The notes beneath the pieces were generated by a model. That model searched no databases. It was not told the origin of the DNA and saw only the letters and a list, made by a program, of their open reading frames with translations. 64,000 nucleotides of DNA from Pseudomonadota bacterium (GTDB lineage Bacteria; Pseudomonadota; Alphaproteobacteria; Sphingomonadales; Sphingomonadaceae): contig JAEWBB010000021.1 in NCBI GenBank assembly GCA_023391375.1, positions 105,368 through 169,367 of the forward strand, written 5' to 3'. Each line of letters opens with the position of its first letter. The first letter of the stretch is position 1. The position numbers were made by a program, and so were the translations under genes. Below are positions 37,685 through 46,833 of this stretch, in pieces.

Positions 37685-38316
37685 TATTGGGCCGGCGCAG
37701 GCTCCGCAGCGGCCGTCGACCCCGCCGGCGCGGCCGGCAGCGGGCCGCCGATGCTGGCGCGGACGATGACTGTCGGATCGGCCGGCGGCTCGCCCACCGC
37801 GATCGAATCGACCGCGGCCATGCCCTCGATCACGCGGCCGAAACCGCTGTACTTGTGATCGAGGCCGAAGTTCGGCCCGAGCATGATGAAGAACTGGCTG
37901 TTGGCGCTGTCATCCGCGTCCGCACGGGCCATCGAGGCGACGCCCCGCAGGTGCGGCAGGCCGTTGAACTCGGCCTTCAGGTTGGGCAGCGGCGAGCCAC
38001 CCTGCCCGGTGCCGCGCGGATCGCCGCCCTGCGCCATGAAACCGGGGATGACGCGGTGGAACTTGAGGCCGTTGTAGAAGCCCTGGCTCGTCAGCTGCTG
38101 GATGCGGTAGACCGTGTTCGGCGCGACATCGGGGCGCAGCTGGACCACGACCTTGCCGCCGTTCGACAGTTCGAGCGTCCAGCGGTTGGCAGGATCGGCG
38201 GCGACGTTGGCCGGCGCGACCATCGAGGGCAACGCGGCCTGGGCCTGGTCACTCGGCTTTCCCGCCGCCACCAGCGACAGGGCGATAAAAGGCAGTGCGA
38301 ACAGACGCTTATTCAT
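37684..38316 (-). CDS. Periplasmic cyclophilin-type peptidyl-prolyl isomerase
   Basis: A 210-residue protein with signal sequence MNKRLFALPFIALSLVAAG and a cyclophilin domain: FHRVIPGFMAQGGDPRGTG with the catalytic Arg, GVASMARADADDSANSQFF and SGFGRVIEGMAAVD. It speeds proline isomerisation during folding of exported proteins. The C-terminus is Pro/Ala-rich. It starts 62 bases after coaD and runs into queA by TAATG overlap. Confidence 0.93.
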   Translation of the reverse strand: MNKRLFALPFIALSLVAAGKPSDQAQAALPSMVAPANVAADPANRWTLELSNGGKVVVQLRPDVAPNTVYRIQQLTSQGFYNGLKFHRVIPGFMAQGGDPRGTGQGGSPLPNLKAEFNGLPHLRGVASMARADADDSANSQFFIMLGPNFGLDHKYSGFGRVIEGMAAVDSIAVGEPPADPTVIVRASIGGPLPAAPAGSTAAAEPAPAQ

Positions 38317-38378
38317 GATTCGACGATCCCCGAAACTCTCACTCGCGCGATAATGGACGATGAAGTCTGGCGCCAGCC

Positions 38379-38870
38379 TTAACTGGCCAGCTTGGCCGCG
38401 ACGTCGGCCGCGACCGCCGGCGTCACGAACTTGCCGATGTCGCCGCCGTAGCGGGCAATTTCCTTGACCAGGTTGGAAGCGATCGGCTGCAGCGCGACGT
38501 CGGCCATCAAAAAGGCGGTTTCGATCTTGTCGTTGAGCTGCTGGTTCATGCCCGCCATCTGGTATTCATACTCGAAGTCGGCGACCGCGCGCAGGCCGCG
38601 CAGGATGACCCGGGCGCCTTGGCTTTCGGCGAAATCCATCAGCAGCGAATTGAACGTCACAACCTCCACGGTCGGCAGGTCGGCGACCTCGCGCTTCACC
38701 ATTGCGAGCCGTTCCTCGACCGAGAACATCGGCGATTTGGACGGATTGGTGGTCACCCCGATGACCAGCCGGTCGACCAGGTGGGTTCCCCGCCGGATGA
38801 TGTCGAGATGGCCGAGCGTGATCGGGTCGAAGGTGCCGGGATAGACGGCGATGCGGGGTGAGGAGGCCAT
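38379..38870 (-). CDS. coaD: CoaD, phosphopantetheine adenylyltransferase
   Basis: A 163-residue enzyme that makes dephospho-CoA from 4'-phosphopantetheine and ATP. It has RIAVYPGTFDPITLGHLDII with the TxGH nucleotidyl-transfer motif, GVTTNPSKSPMFSVEERL, and ILRGLRAVADFEYEYQMAGMN. The ATG at 38870 is preferred because the protein then starts at the conserved first strand. It begins one base after the prenyl synthase stop, so cotranscription is likely. Confidence 0.96.
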   Translation of the reverse strand: MASSPRIAVYPGTFDPITLGHLDIIRRGTHLVDRLVIGVTTNPSKSPMFSVEERLAMVKREVADLPTVEVVTFNSLLMDFAESQGARVILRGLRAVADFEYEYQMAGMNQQLNDKIETAFLMADVALQPIASNLVKEIARYGGDIGKFVTPAVAADVAAKLAS

Positions 38871-38871
38871 T

Positions 38872-39783
38872 TCAGCGGTCCCTTGTCGTGACATAGTCGG
38901 CGATGGCGCGGAGCAGGTTCGCTTCGGCGCCATGCGCGTGGAGGTGGCTCTTGGCCTGTTCGACCAGCATAGCGGCCTGCTCGCGGGCGCGGTCTTCGCC
39001 GATCAGGCTGACGAAGGTGGCCTTTCCGGCGCCGGCGTCCTTGCCGACCCGCTTGCCAGCTGCCGCTTCGTCGCCGGCATGATCGATCAGGTCGTCGGCG
39101 ATCTGGAAGGCGAGGCCGAGGTCGCGGGCGTAGCCGCGATAGGCCGTCCGGCCCTCGGCCGGCAGCCGGGCCATGATGCAGGCCGCCTCGACCGAGAATT
39201 CGATCAGCGCGCCGGTCTTGAGTTGTTGCAACCGGGTAATCGCGGGAAGGTCGAGCGCCTTCCCCTCCGCCGCGATGTCGAGCATCTGTCCGCCGGCCAT
39301 CCCGCCAAGGCCCGAGGAGCGGGCGAGGCCGAGCGCCAGGTCGGCGCGGACGAACGGGTCTTCGTGCGTGTCGGGATCGGCGATGATCTCGAAGGCCAAA
39401 TCGTGGAAGCAATCGCCGGCCAGCACGGCGACAGCTTCCGAGAACGCCTTATGCACCGTTGGCTTGCCCCGCCGCAGGTCGTCATCGTCCATGCACGGCA
39501 AGTCATCGTGGACCAGCGAGTAAATGTGGATCGCCTCGATCGCGGTGCCGGCGCGCAAAGCGCGTCGCTCGTCGAGGTTGAAAAGGCGCGCGGTGGCGAC
39601 GGTGAGCAGCGGCCGCAGCCGCTTGCCGCCGCCGATCGCGGCGTGGCGCATCGCCTCGAACAGCGTGTCGCGTCCATCGCCCGGCGAACGCAGGAGCGAA
39701 TTGAACAGCGCGTCGACCTCGTCGCCGACCCGCTCGCGGGTGACGGAAAGGTCCGCCGCCCCGGTCATGTCCTCAACCAGCAT
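38872..39783 (-). CDS. ispA: IspA-like polyprenyl (farnesyl/geranyl) diphosphate synthase
   Basis: A 303-residue trans-prenyl synthase. First Asp-rich motif DDLPCMDDDDLRRGKPT, second AFQIADDLIDH; also GGGKRLRPLL and GLGGMAGGQMLDI. These are features of short-chain (C15) synthases, which feed ubiquinone, carotenoid and hopanoid synthesis. The ATG at 39783 overlaps xseB by 11 bases; 39768 is an in-frame alternative. The xseB-ispA pairing is common in proteobacteria, where dxs often follows, but here it does not. Confidence 0.93.
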   Translation of the reverse strand: MLVEDMTGAADLSVTRERVGDEVDALFNSLLRSPGDGRDTLFEAMRHAAIGGGKRLRPLLTVATARLFNLDERRALRAGTAIEAIHIYSLVHDDLPCMDDDDLRRGKPTVHKAFSEAVAVLAGDCFHDLAFEIIADPDTHEDPFVRADLALGLARSSGLGGMAGGQMLDIAAEGKALDLPAITRLQQLKTGALIEFSVEAACIMARLPAEGRTAYRGYARDLGLAFQIADDLIDHAGDEAAAGKRVGKDAGAGKATFVSLIGEDRAREQAAMLVEQAKSHLHAHGAEANLLRAIADYVTTRDR

Positions 39784-40015
39784 CGAACGGCTGGGTACCC
39801 GCCGGCTGGCCGTCAGGGCCCAGCGCGATCTTCTCGATCCGGGCCTGCGCCGCTTTCAGCCGCGCCTCGCAATGTCGCTTCAGCGCGTCGCCGCGCTGGT
39901 AGAGCTCGATTGACGCGTCGAGCGGCTCGCTGCCGCTCTCCAGCTTGCGGACAATGCCTTCGAGCTCGGCCAGCGCCGCCTCGAAGCTCAGGCTTTGGAT
40001 GTCGTTCTCCGCCAT
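39773..40015 (-). CDS. xseB: XseB, exodeoxyribonuclease VII small subunit
   Basis: An 80-residue all-helical protein: LSFEAALAELEGIVRKLESG, then LDASIELYQRGDALKRHCEARLKAAQARIEKI, which matches XseB well. It binds XseA, encoded elsewhere, to form the single-strand exonuclease. It overlaps ispA by 11 bases. Confidence 0.95.
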   Translation of the reverse strand: MAENDIQSLSFEAALAELEGIVRKLESGSEPLDASIELYQRGDALKRHCEARLKAAQARIEKIALGPDGQPAGTQPFDAG

Positions 40016-40047
40016 GGCCCCGTCCTAGGCGCGGCGCGGGCCGCTAA

Positions 40048-40740
40048 TCAATGCTTGAACGGGTCCTTGATGCCCGGGACGATCTCGTCCGAGGTGTCGA
40101 CGTCCGCCTCCGCCGCCAAGGCCGCTTCCGCTTCGCGGGCGTGCTGTTCGCGCTCGGCGCGCAGCTGCTCGATCAGCGAGGCACGGTCCTGGTCGAGGTT
40201 GACGTCCGGCGCTGCCTCGGCCCCTGCGGCCTTCAGGGCCTTGGCCACCGCCGCGTCAAGCTCGCGCTGCGTCGTCAGGCCCAGCGTCACCGGGTCCTTC
40301 GGCTGTATATTCGCCATGTTCCAGTGGGTCCGGTCGCGGATCGCGCCGATCGTCGTGCGGGTCGTGCCGATCAGCTTGCCGATTTGGCCGTCCGACACTT
40401 CGGGATGGTTGCGGATGATCCAGGCGATGCCGTCCGGCTTGTCCTGCCGCTTCGACACCGGGGTGTAGCGCGGGCCCTTGGTACGGGTGACGGGGTCCGG
40501 CGCCTTGATCATTTTCAGGGCATATTCCGGATCGTTCTGGCCCTTCTCGATTTCCTCGTGGGTCAGCTCGCCCGACCGGATCGGATCGCGACCGGTCAGC
40601 TTGGTCGCGGCGGTATCGTCGGCGATCGCCTGAACCTCGAGGATGTGGAGACCACAAAAATCGGCAATCTGCGAGAAGCTCAACGAGCTATTGTCGACCA
40701 GCCAGGCGGCGGTCGCGTGCGGCATCAGCGGCTGGGCCAT
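40048..40740 (-). CDS. trcR: DUF1013 protein, TrcR-like cell-cycle transcriptional regulator
   Basis: A 230-residue protein of the DUF1013 family. It starts with MAQPLMPHATAAWLVDNSSL, then SFSQIADFCGLHILEVQAIAD, a helix-turn-helix-like segment. DGQIGKLIGTTRTTIGAIRD looks like a second one. The C-terminus is an acidic coiled coil. This family is alphaproteobacterial and is annotated as TrcR, a cell-cycle regulator. AAGGAG lies six bases before the ATG at 40740. It is a single gene with an A/T-poor leader. Confidence 0.88.
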   Translation of the reverse strand: MAQPLMPHATAAWLVDNSSLSFSQIADFCGLHILEVQAIADDTAATKLTGRDPIRSGELTHEEIEKGQNDPEYALKMIKAPDPVTRTKGPRYTPVSKRQDKPDGIAWIIRNHPEVSDGQIGKLIGTTRTTIGAIRDRTHWNMANIQPKDPVTLGLTTQRELDAAVAKALKAAGAEAAPDVNLDQDRASLIEQLRAEREQHAREAEAALAAEADVDTSDEIVPGIKDPFKH

Positions 40741-40835
40741 GCTCATCTCCTTAAAACACGTGAGGCCGCCCCTTCCCGGAGCGGCCAGCATGGTGGGCGA
40801 TGTAGTCCGATGCCCGGTCTAGGGCAAGGAGAGTC

Positions 40836-41837
40836 TCATCGCATCTCCAGCACGATCTTGCCGACATGCCCGCCGCTCTCCATCCGCGCATGGGCGGCGG
40901 CGGCTTCGGCCATCGGGAAGACCTCGTCCATCACCGGCTTGAGGCGGTTGCCCTCGACATAGGGCCAGACGCTGCGGGCGAGTTCGTCCGCGACCATCGT
41001 CTTGAACGACAGGTCGCGCCCGCGCAGCGTCGAGCCGGTCATGATCAGCCGGCGACGCATCAGTTCCGGGATCGGGACGGTGGCTTCGGCCCCGCGCTGG
41101 AACGCAATCGAGACGTGGCGACCGTCGTCGGCCAGCGCCGCGAGGTTGCGCGGCACATAATCACCGCCGACCATGTCGAGCACGACGGCGACGCCCCTGC
41201 CCTCCGTCAAGCGGCGGGCGGCATCGACGAAATCGGTACTGTTGTAGTTGATCGCGTGCGCCGCGCCGGCGTCGAGCGCGGCGGCGCATTTCTCGTCGCT
41301 GCCGCAGGTCACGATGACCTCGATCCCGAACAGGGCACCGAGCCGCGCAGCCATCGTGCCGATGCCGCTGGTGCCGCCATGGACCAGGACGGTGTCGCCA
41401 TCGGCCGCGAAGCCGCGCTCGAACAGGTTGACCCAGACGGTGAACAGCGTCTCCGGCATGGCCGCGGCCTCGGTCATCCGCAACACTTCGGGCACCGGAA
41501 GGCAGGTGCCGGTCGGCGCGAGGCAATAATCGGCATAGCCCCCGCCCGCGACCAGCGCGCAGACCCGCGTGCCGATCAGGTGCGTCGCCCCTTCGCCCGC
41601 CGACACGACGGTCCCGGCAATCTCAAGCCCGGGAATGTCGCTAGCGCCCGCCGGCGGCGGGTAGAGACCTTTGCGTTGGAGGACGTCGGGCCGGTTGACC
41701 CCGGCGGCGGCGACTTTAACCAGCACCTCGCTCCGCCCCGGTTTCGGGGTCGGGCGGCTGGCCAGGCGGAGTTGTTCGGGACCGCCAGGACCGGCGATTT
41801 CGACGACACGCATCACGTCCGGGATGATTTCGCTCAT
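40836..41837 (-). CDS. NAD(P)H-quinone oxidoreductase, MDR family (PIG3-like)
   Basis: A 333-residue medium-chain reductase. The catalytic fold shows GVNRPDVLQRKGLYPPPAGASDIPGLEIAG, which marks the quinone oxidoreductase PIG3 type, and the NADP-binding loop HGGTSGIGTMAARLGAL. The zinc-binding cysteines of alcohol dehydrogenases are absent. It likely reduces quinones or enones in the cytoplasm using NADPH. The ATG at 41837 is divergent from the DUF1192 gene, with 66 bases between. Confidence 0.9.
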   Translation of the reverse strand: MSEIIPDVMRVVEIAGPGGPEQLRLASRPTPKPGRSEVLVKVAAAGVNRPDVLQRKGLYPPPAGASDIPGLEIAGTVVSAGEGATHLIGTRVCALVAGGGYADYCLAPTGTCLPVPEVLRMTEAAAMPETLFTVWVNLFERGFAADGDTVLVHGGTSGIGTMAARLGALFGIEVIVTCGSDEKCAAALDAGAAHAINYNSTDFVDAARRLTEGRGVAVVLDMVGGDYVPRNLAALADDGRHVSIAFQRGAEATVPIPELMRRRLIMTGSTLRGRDLSFKTMVADELARSVWPYVEGNRLKPVMDEVFPMAEAAAAHARMESGGHVGKIVLEMR

Positions 41838-41903
41838 ACGCCCCTCAAACTGCCGACCGGCTTATTGACTTGGCGGGGCGAAGGGTCAACGCTTGGACCA
41901 GCG

Positions 41904-42101
41904 ATGGACGACGACGATTTCTTCACCACCCGCCCGACCGACCCGCTGACCCTGCTCGTCAAACAGGATCTGGGCCCAATGTCGCAGGACGAACTGGCCA
42001 AGCGCATCGCCATCTTGAAGGACGAGATTGGGCGCGTCGAAACCCACATGAACGCCGCCGACGCCCACCGGAGCGCCGCCGATGCGCTGTTCAAGCGCTA
42101 G
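41904..42101 (+). CDS. DUF1192 small protein
   Basis: A 65-residue protein of the DUF1192 family: MDDDDFFTTRPTDPLTLLVKQDL, then LAKRIAILKDEIGRVETHM, an amphipathic helix. Its role is unknown; in alphaproteobacteria such genes often sit by a quinone oxidoreductase gene, as here (divergent). ATG at 41904. Confidence 0.88.
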   Translation: MDDDDFFTTRPTDPLTLLVKQDLGPMSQDELAKRIAILKDEIGRVETHMNAADAHRSAADALFKR

Positions 42102-42181
42102 GCCGACCGCCTTTCACCGCCAGGTGGCCTTGATCGCCGCCCCCGCCCTCACGACATTGGTACGGTAAGGAGACTTCCCGA

Positions 42182-44518
42182 ATGCCCAGTTTCGCGCGTG
42201 ACCTCGAACAAACGCTGCACAATGCCCTTGGCGAGGCGTCCAAGCGCCGCCACGAATATGCCACCCTCGAACATCTGCTGATGGCGCTGATCGACGACGC
42301 GCATGCCAGCCAGGTGATGACCGCCTGCGGTGTCGACCGCGACGAGCTCAAGGGAACGGTCAAGAACTACCTCGACAACGAACTGTCGGCGCTGGTTGCC
42401 GATGCCGCGACCGACCCGACTCCGACCAGCGGGTTCCAGCGCGTCGTCCAGCGGGCGATCCTCCACGTCCAGTCGTCGGGCCGCGACGAAGTGACGGGCG
42501 GCAACGTGCTGGTCGCGCTGTTCTCCGAGCGCGAAAGCTATGCCGTCTATTTCCTCCAGCAACAGGACATGAGCCGGCTGGACGCGGTTACCTACATCAG
42601 CCACGGCGTCGGCAAAGGCGATGCCGCTGCCGAGCCCACGCCGCCACAAGGCTCTGAACCGCAGCAGCAGGGCGAGGCCAAGACCGGCGACAAGAAGGAA
42701 AGCGCGCTTTCCCAGTTCACCGTCAACCTCAACGAGAAGGCCAAGACCGGCAAGATCGACCCGCTGATCGGCCGTTCGGGCGAGGTCGACCGGACCGTCC
42801 AGATCCTCTGCCGCCGTTCGAAGAACAACCCGCTCTACGTCGGCGATCCCGGCGTCGGGAAGACCGCGATCGCGGAAGGCCTGGCGCGCAAGATCGTGCA
42901 GGGCGAGGTGCCGGACGTCTTGAAGGAAGCCGTCATCTACTCGCTCGACATGGGCGCGCTGCTGGCCGGCACACGCTACCGCGGCGACTTCGAGGAGAGG
43001 CTCAAGAGCGTCGTGACCGAGCTCGAGAAGATGCCGCACGCCATTCTCTTCATCGACGAGATTCACACGGTGATCGGCGCTGGCGCGACCAGCGGCGGGG
43101 CGATGGACGCGTCGAACCTGTTGAAGCCGGCGCTGTCGAGCGGCGCGATCCGCTGCATCGGCTCCACTACTTACAAGGAATTTCGCAACCACTTCGAGAA
43201 GGACCGCGCGCTGCTGCGCCGGTTCCAGAAGATCGATGTCAACGAGCCGACGCTCGAAGAGACGATCAAGATCATCATGGGGCTTCGGCCGAGCTTCGAG
43301 GACCACCACCAGGTTCGCTACACCCCCGACGCGATCAAGTCGGCGGTCGAGCTTTCGGACCGCTACATCCATGACCGCAAGCTGCCGGACAAGGCGATCG
43401 ACGTGATCGACGAGGTCGGTGCGATGCAGATGCTGGTGCCGCCATCACGCCGCAAGAAGACCATCACGCCCAAGGAAATCGAGGCGGTGGTCGCGACCAT
43501 GGCGCGCATCCCGCCGAAGAGCGTGTCGACCGACGACAAGAAGGTGCTGGAGACGCTGGAACAGGACCTCAAGCGGGTCGTGTTCGGGCAGGACCTGGCG
43601 ATCGAGAAGCTGTCGAGCGCGATCAAGCTGTCGCGCGCTGGCTTGCGCGATCCGGACAAGCCGATCGGCAATTATCTCTTCTCGGGTCCGACCGGCGTCG
43701 GCAAGACCGAGGTCGCGCGCCAGCTGGCCGCGATCCTGGGCATCCCGCTGCAGCGTTTCGACATGTCCGAATATATGGAGCGCCATTCCGTCAGCCGCCT
43801 GATCGGTGCGCCCCCGGGCTATGTCGGCTACGACCAGGGCGGCTTGCTGACCGACGCGGTCGACCAGCATCCGCACAGCGTGCTGCTGCTGGACGAGATC
43901 GAAAAGGCGCACCCCGACCTGTTCAACATCCTCCTGCAGGTGATGGACAACGGGAAGCTGACCGATCACCACGGCAAGACGGTCGATTTCCGCAACACCA
44001 TCCTCATCATGACGACCAATGCCGGCGCTGCCGACATGGCACGCGAGAGCATCGGCTTCGGCGCGATGAGCCGGGAGGATGCGCAGGAAGACGCGGTCAA
44101 GAAGATGTTCACGCCGGAATTCCGCAACCGCCTCGATGCGGTGGTGCCCTTCGGCTACCTGCCGCCGGCGGTGGTCGCGCGTGTCGTGGACAAGTTCATC
44201 CTCCAGCTCGAGATGCAGCTGGCTGATCGCAACGTCCACATCGAGCTCGACGACGAAGCGCGCGAGTGGCTGACCGCCAAGGGCTACGACAAGCTCTACG
44301 GTGCCCGGCCGATGGCGCGACTGGTCCAGGAGAAGATCAAGCAGCCGCTGGCCGAGGAACTGCTGTTCGGGAAGCTGGTCGACGGCGGCGAGGTCAAGGT
44401 GCGGATCAAGGAGAACCAGCCGGTGTTCGAGATCAGCCCCGCCCCGCCCAAGGCGTCGAAGGCCAAGCCCAAGGCACCGGCCAGGAAAGCGCGGAACGCC
44501 GAAAAGCCGAAGGCGTAA
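42182..44518 (+). CDS. clpA: ClpA, AAA+ unfoldase of the ClpAP protease
   Basis: A 778-residue two-ring ATPase. The N-terminal Clp repeat domain (1-150) starts MPSFARDLEQTLHNALGEAS. D1 Walker A is GDPGVGKTAIAEGLA and D2 Walker A is GPTGVGKTEVARQLA, with sensor and arginine-finger regions visible. The C-terminal 35 residues are a Lys/Ala/Pro tail not typical of ClpA. It unfolds substrates for ClpP. ClpS, often encoded just upstream, is not seen; the only upstream gene is DUF1192, and the 80-base gap holds no ORF with a clear start. AAGGAG precedes the ATG. Confidence 0.95.
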   Translation: MPSFARDLEQTLHNALGEASKRRHEYATLEHLLMALIDDAHASQVMTACGVDRDELKGTVKNYLDNELSALVADAATDPTPTSGFQRVVQRAILHVQSSGRDEVTGGNVLVALFSERESYAVYFLQQQDMSRLDAVTYISHGVGKGDAAAEPTPPQGSEPQQQGEAKTGDKKESALSQFTVNLNEKAKTGKIDPLIGRSGEVDRTVQILCRRSKNNPLYVGDPGVGKTAIAEGLARKIVQGEVPDVLKEAVIYSLDMGALLAGTRYRGDFEERLKSVVTELEKMPHAILFIDEIHTVIGAGATSGGAMDASNLLKPALSSGAIRCIGSTTYKEFRNHFEKDRALLRRFQKIDVNEPTLEETIKIIMGLRPSFEDHHQVRYTPDAIKSAVELSDRYIHDRKLPDKAIDVIDEVGAMQMLVPPSRRKKTITPKEIEAVVATMARIPPKSVSTDDKKVLETLEQDLKRVVFGQDLAIEKLSSAIKLSRAGLRDPDKPIGNYLFSGPTGVGKTEVARQLAAILGIPLQRFDMSEYMERHSVSRLIGAPPGYVGYDQGGLLTDAVDQHPHSVLLLDEIEKAHPDLFNILLQVMDNGKLTDHHGKTVDFRNTILIMTTNAGAADMARESIGFGAMSREDAQEDAVKKMFTPEFRNRLDAVVPFGYLPPAVVARVVDKFILQLEMQLADRNVHIELDDEAREWLTAKGYDKLYGARPMARLVQEKIKQPLAEELLFGKLVDGGEVKVRIKENQPVFEISPAPPKASKAKPKAPARKARNAEKPKA

Positions 44519-44538
44519 CGCGCCTTCGGCTCCTGCCG

Positions 44539-45015
44539 TCAGTCGTTCGAGCGGAGGGACACCATGCCCTTGGTGCCGGCACCATCGGGCTCGACCGTGA
44601 TGTTGACCTTGTCCCCGTCCTTGGTCGTGGCCACCACGGCATTGCCGTGGGTTTCCGCGCTGGCCCCGGTGCGCTTGAATTCGCCAAGGAAGTAGGCGGT
44701 GACATCGGCCGGCGGCTTGGGCGCGCTATAGCCGATGTCGACGCTGTCTTCCTTGCCTTCTCCCGCCATGACCGAGAAGCCGGTGACCTTGGAGCCGGGC
44801 ATCAACTTGACGCCGTCGATGTCGACGTCGCCATTGCGCATCACGCCCGACGGCAGGCTGAGTTCACCCTTCACGAAGGGCACATCGAACTTCACCTTCC
44901 CGTTCGCGTCGCCCTTGATCGAGACGTTCTCCTCGTCGGCGCCAGTCGCCTTGCGCTCGACATTGCAGGCGGTGGCGAGGGTCGCGATCATGATGATGGG
45001 GATGGCACGGCGCAT
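44539..45015 (-). CDS. Putative lipoprotein of unknown function
   Basis: A 158-residue protein with a short signal peptide ending in LATAC, a likely lipobox with Cys17. The remainder is beta-rich and acidic (KFDVPFVKGELSLPSG, VDIDGVKLMPGSKVTGF), and TVEPDGAGTKGMVSL ends it. No named family is recognised. It should be anchored to the inner or outer membrane. AGGAGG precedes the ATG at 45015. It converges on clpA. Confidence 0.75.
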   Translation of the reverse strand: MRRAIPIIMIATLATACNVERKATGADEENVSIKGDANGKVKFDVPFVKGELSLPSGVMRNGDVDIDGVKLMPGSKVTGFSVMAGEGKEDSVDIGYSAPKPPADVTAYFLGEFKRTGASAETHGNAVVATTKDGDKVNITVEPDGAGTKGMVSLRSND

Positions 45016-45147
45016 GGAAATTCCTCCTGTGTTAGTTGCCTAATACAGATCGTCGAGCAGAACCGTCAACCGCCGCTCGTCGAATGACGGATGCGCGGGG
45101 CGGCTTCGCGGCTAAGGTCGCGCGGTTCGTCCCGTGAGGAGTCTTGC

Positions 45148-46833
45148 ATGCCGCGTCGCTTTGCGCCCGTCCTTCCCCTGTTGCTGGCCGGTTGCGCCGC
45201 GACCGCACCGATCGCCTCCGTCCCGCCTTCGCAGCCGGCACCCGTTACGATCGATCCCGCGCGCCTCGGCGAACACATCAAGGTCTTGTCGTCCGACGCG
45301 TTCGAAGGCCGGGGGCCGGCGACCGCCGCCGAACCGAAGGTGATCGATTACGTCGTCGGCCAATTCAAGGCGGCCGGCCTCCAGCCGGGTGGCGATCCGC
45401 TGCCCGGTGGCGGACGCGATTGGACCCAGAAGGTCCCGCTGCTGAAGTCCGAACATGCCGTCCCTCCGAAGCTGTCGCTCTGCCTGTCCGGCACTTGCAA
45501 GACGCTGACCCAGGGCGAACAGATTTCCGTCCGCTCGCCGATGAACGGCCAACGCGAGGTGAAGCTCGACGGCACCCCGCTGGTCTTCGTCGGTTACGGC
45601 GTCAGCGCGCCCGAACGTGGCTGGGACGATTTCAAGGGCGTCGACGTCAAGGGCAAGCTGCTGGTCGAGCTGGTCAATGATCCCGACTTCGAAGGCGGGG
45701 AAGGCGACTTTGGCGGCAAGGCAATGACCTATTACGGCCGCTGGACCTACAAATATGAGGAGGCAGCGAAGCGCGGCGCGGCGGGCGTGTTGATCGTCCA
45801 CGAGGACGCGCCGGCCAGCTATGGCTGGAACACCGTCAAGAATTCCAACGGCAACACGATGATGGACATCGTCCGCGCCAATCCTGCGGCTTCCCATACC
45901 GGCTTCGAAAGCTGGATCACGCGCGGCACCGCGGTCGACCTGTTCAAGGCCTCGGGCCTCGACTTCGAGGCGATGAAGGCGGCGGCGCGCACCAAGGCGT
46001 TCCGGCCGGTGCCGCTCAAGTCGACGCTGAATGCCCACGTGAAGGCCAACACCTCGACCATCACCAGCCACAACATCGTCGGCATGCTGCCCGGCACGAC
46101 CCATCCGGACGAGACGATCCTCTTCTCCGGCCACTGGGACCACCTCGGCATCGGCACGCCAGACGCCAAGGGTGACAAGATTTACAACGGCGCGGTCGAC
46201 AACGCGACCGGCATCGCCGCGATCATCGAACAGGCGCGCGCCTTCGCCGCCGAACCGCGGACCCAGCGCACACTGGTGTTCATGGCCGTGACGGCGGAAG
46301 AAAAGGGCCTGCTCGGATCGACCTATTACGGTGCCAACCCGCTGTTCCCGCTGGGCAAGACCGTGGCGGCGTTCAACACCGATGCGCTCGGCTGGATGGG
46401 ACCGACGAAGGATTTCTCGATCTCTGGCACCGCGCAGCTCGATTTGCTCGACCTGGTGAAGGCCGAAGCGGCCAAGGTCGGGCGGCATTTCACGCCGGAC
46501 GCCCACCCGGAAGGCGGCGGCTTCTTCCGTTCGGACCATTTCCCGTTCGCCAAGGTCGGCGTGCCGGCGATCAGCTTCGAAAGCGGCATGGACCTTGTCA
46601 ACGGTGGCGTCGCTCGCGGCGAGGAACTGGGCAAGATGTACGGCGACGAGCGCTATCACCAGCCCGCCGACGAATATGACGCCGCGATGGCCGACCTCAG
46701 CGGCCTCGCCAACGACGTGTCGCTGCTCCACACCGTCGGTCGCATCCTGGCCAACAGCCGCGACTGGCCGAACTGGAGCGCCGACAGCGAATTCCGCGCC
46801 ACGCGCGATGCGACCAAGGGGGATCGCCAATGA
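45148..46833 (+). CDS. M28-family zinc peptidase, lipoprotein
   Basis: A 561-residue exported peptidase. The signal peptide ends in the lipobox LLAGC. A PA-like insert lies near 200-290 (GAAGVLIVHEDAPASYG). The M28 core has FSGHWDHLGIG with zinc His and Asp, VDNATGIAAIIEQA with zinc Asp, TAEEKGLLGS with the catalytic Glu pair, and a final His in YHQPADEYD. It should cleave amino-terminal residues in the periplasm. GAGGAG lies 6 bases before the ATG. Its stop overlaps the M1 gene by four bases. Confidence 0.9.
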   Translation: MPRRFAPVLPLLLAGCAATAPIASVPPSQPAPVTIDPARLGEHIKVLSSDAFEGRGPATAAEPKVIDYVVGQFKAAGLQPGGDPLPGGGRDWTQKVPLLKSEHAVPPKLSLCLSGTCKTLTQGEQISVRSPMNGQREVKLDGTPLVFVGYGVSAPERGWDDFKGVDVKGKLLVELVNDPDFEGGEGDFGGKAMTYYGRWTYKYEEAAKRGAAGVLIVHEDAPASYGWNTVKNSNGNTMMDIVRANPAASHTGFESWITRGTAVDLFKASGLDFEAMKAAARTKAFRPVPLKSTLNAHVKANTSTITSHNIVGMLPGTTHPDETILFSGHWDHLGIGTPDAKGDKIYNGAVDNATGIAAIIEQARAFAAEPRTQRTLVFMAVTAEEKGLLGSTYYGANPLFPLGKTVAAFNTDALGWMGPTKDFSISGTAQLDLLDLVKAEAAKVGRHFTPDAHPEGGGFFRSDHFPFAKVGVPAISFESGMDLVNGGVARGEELGKMYGDERYHQPADEYDAAMADLSGLANDVSLLHTVGRILANSRDWPNWSADSEFRATRDATKGDRQ

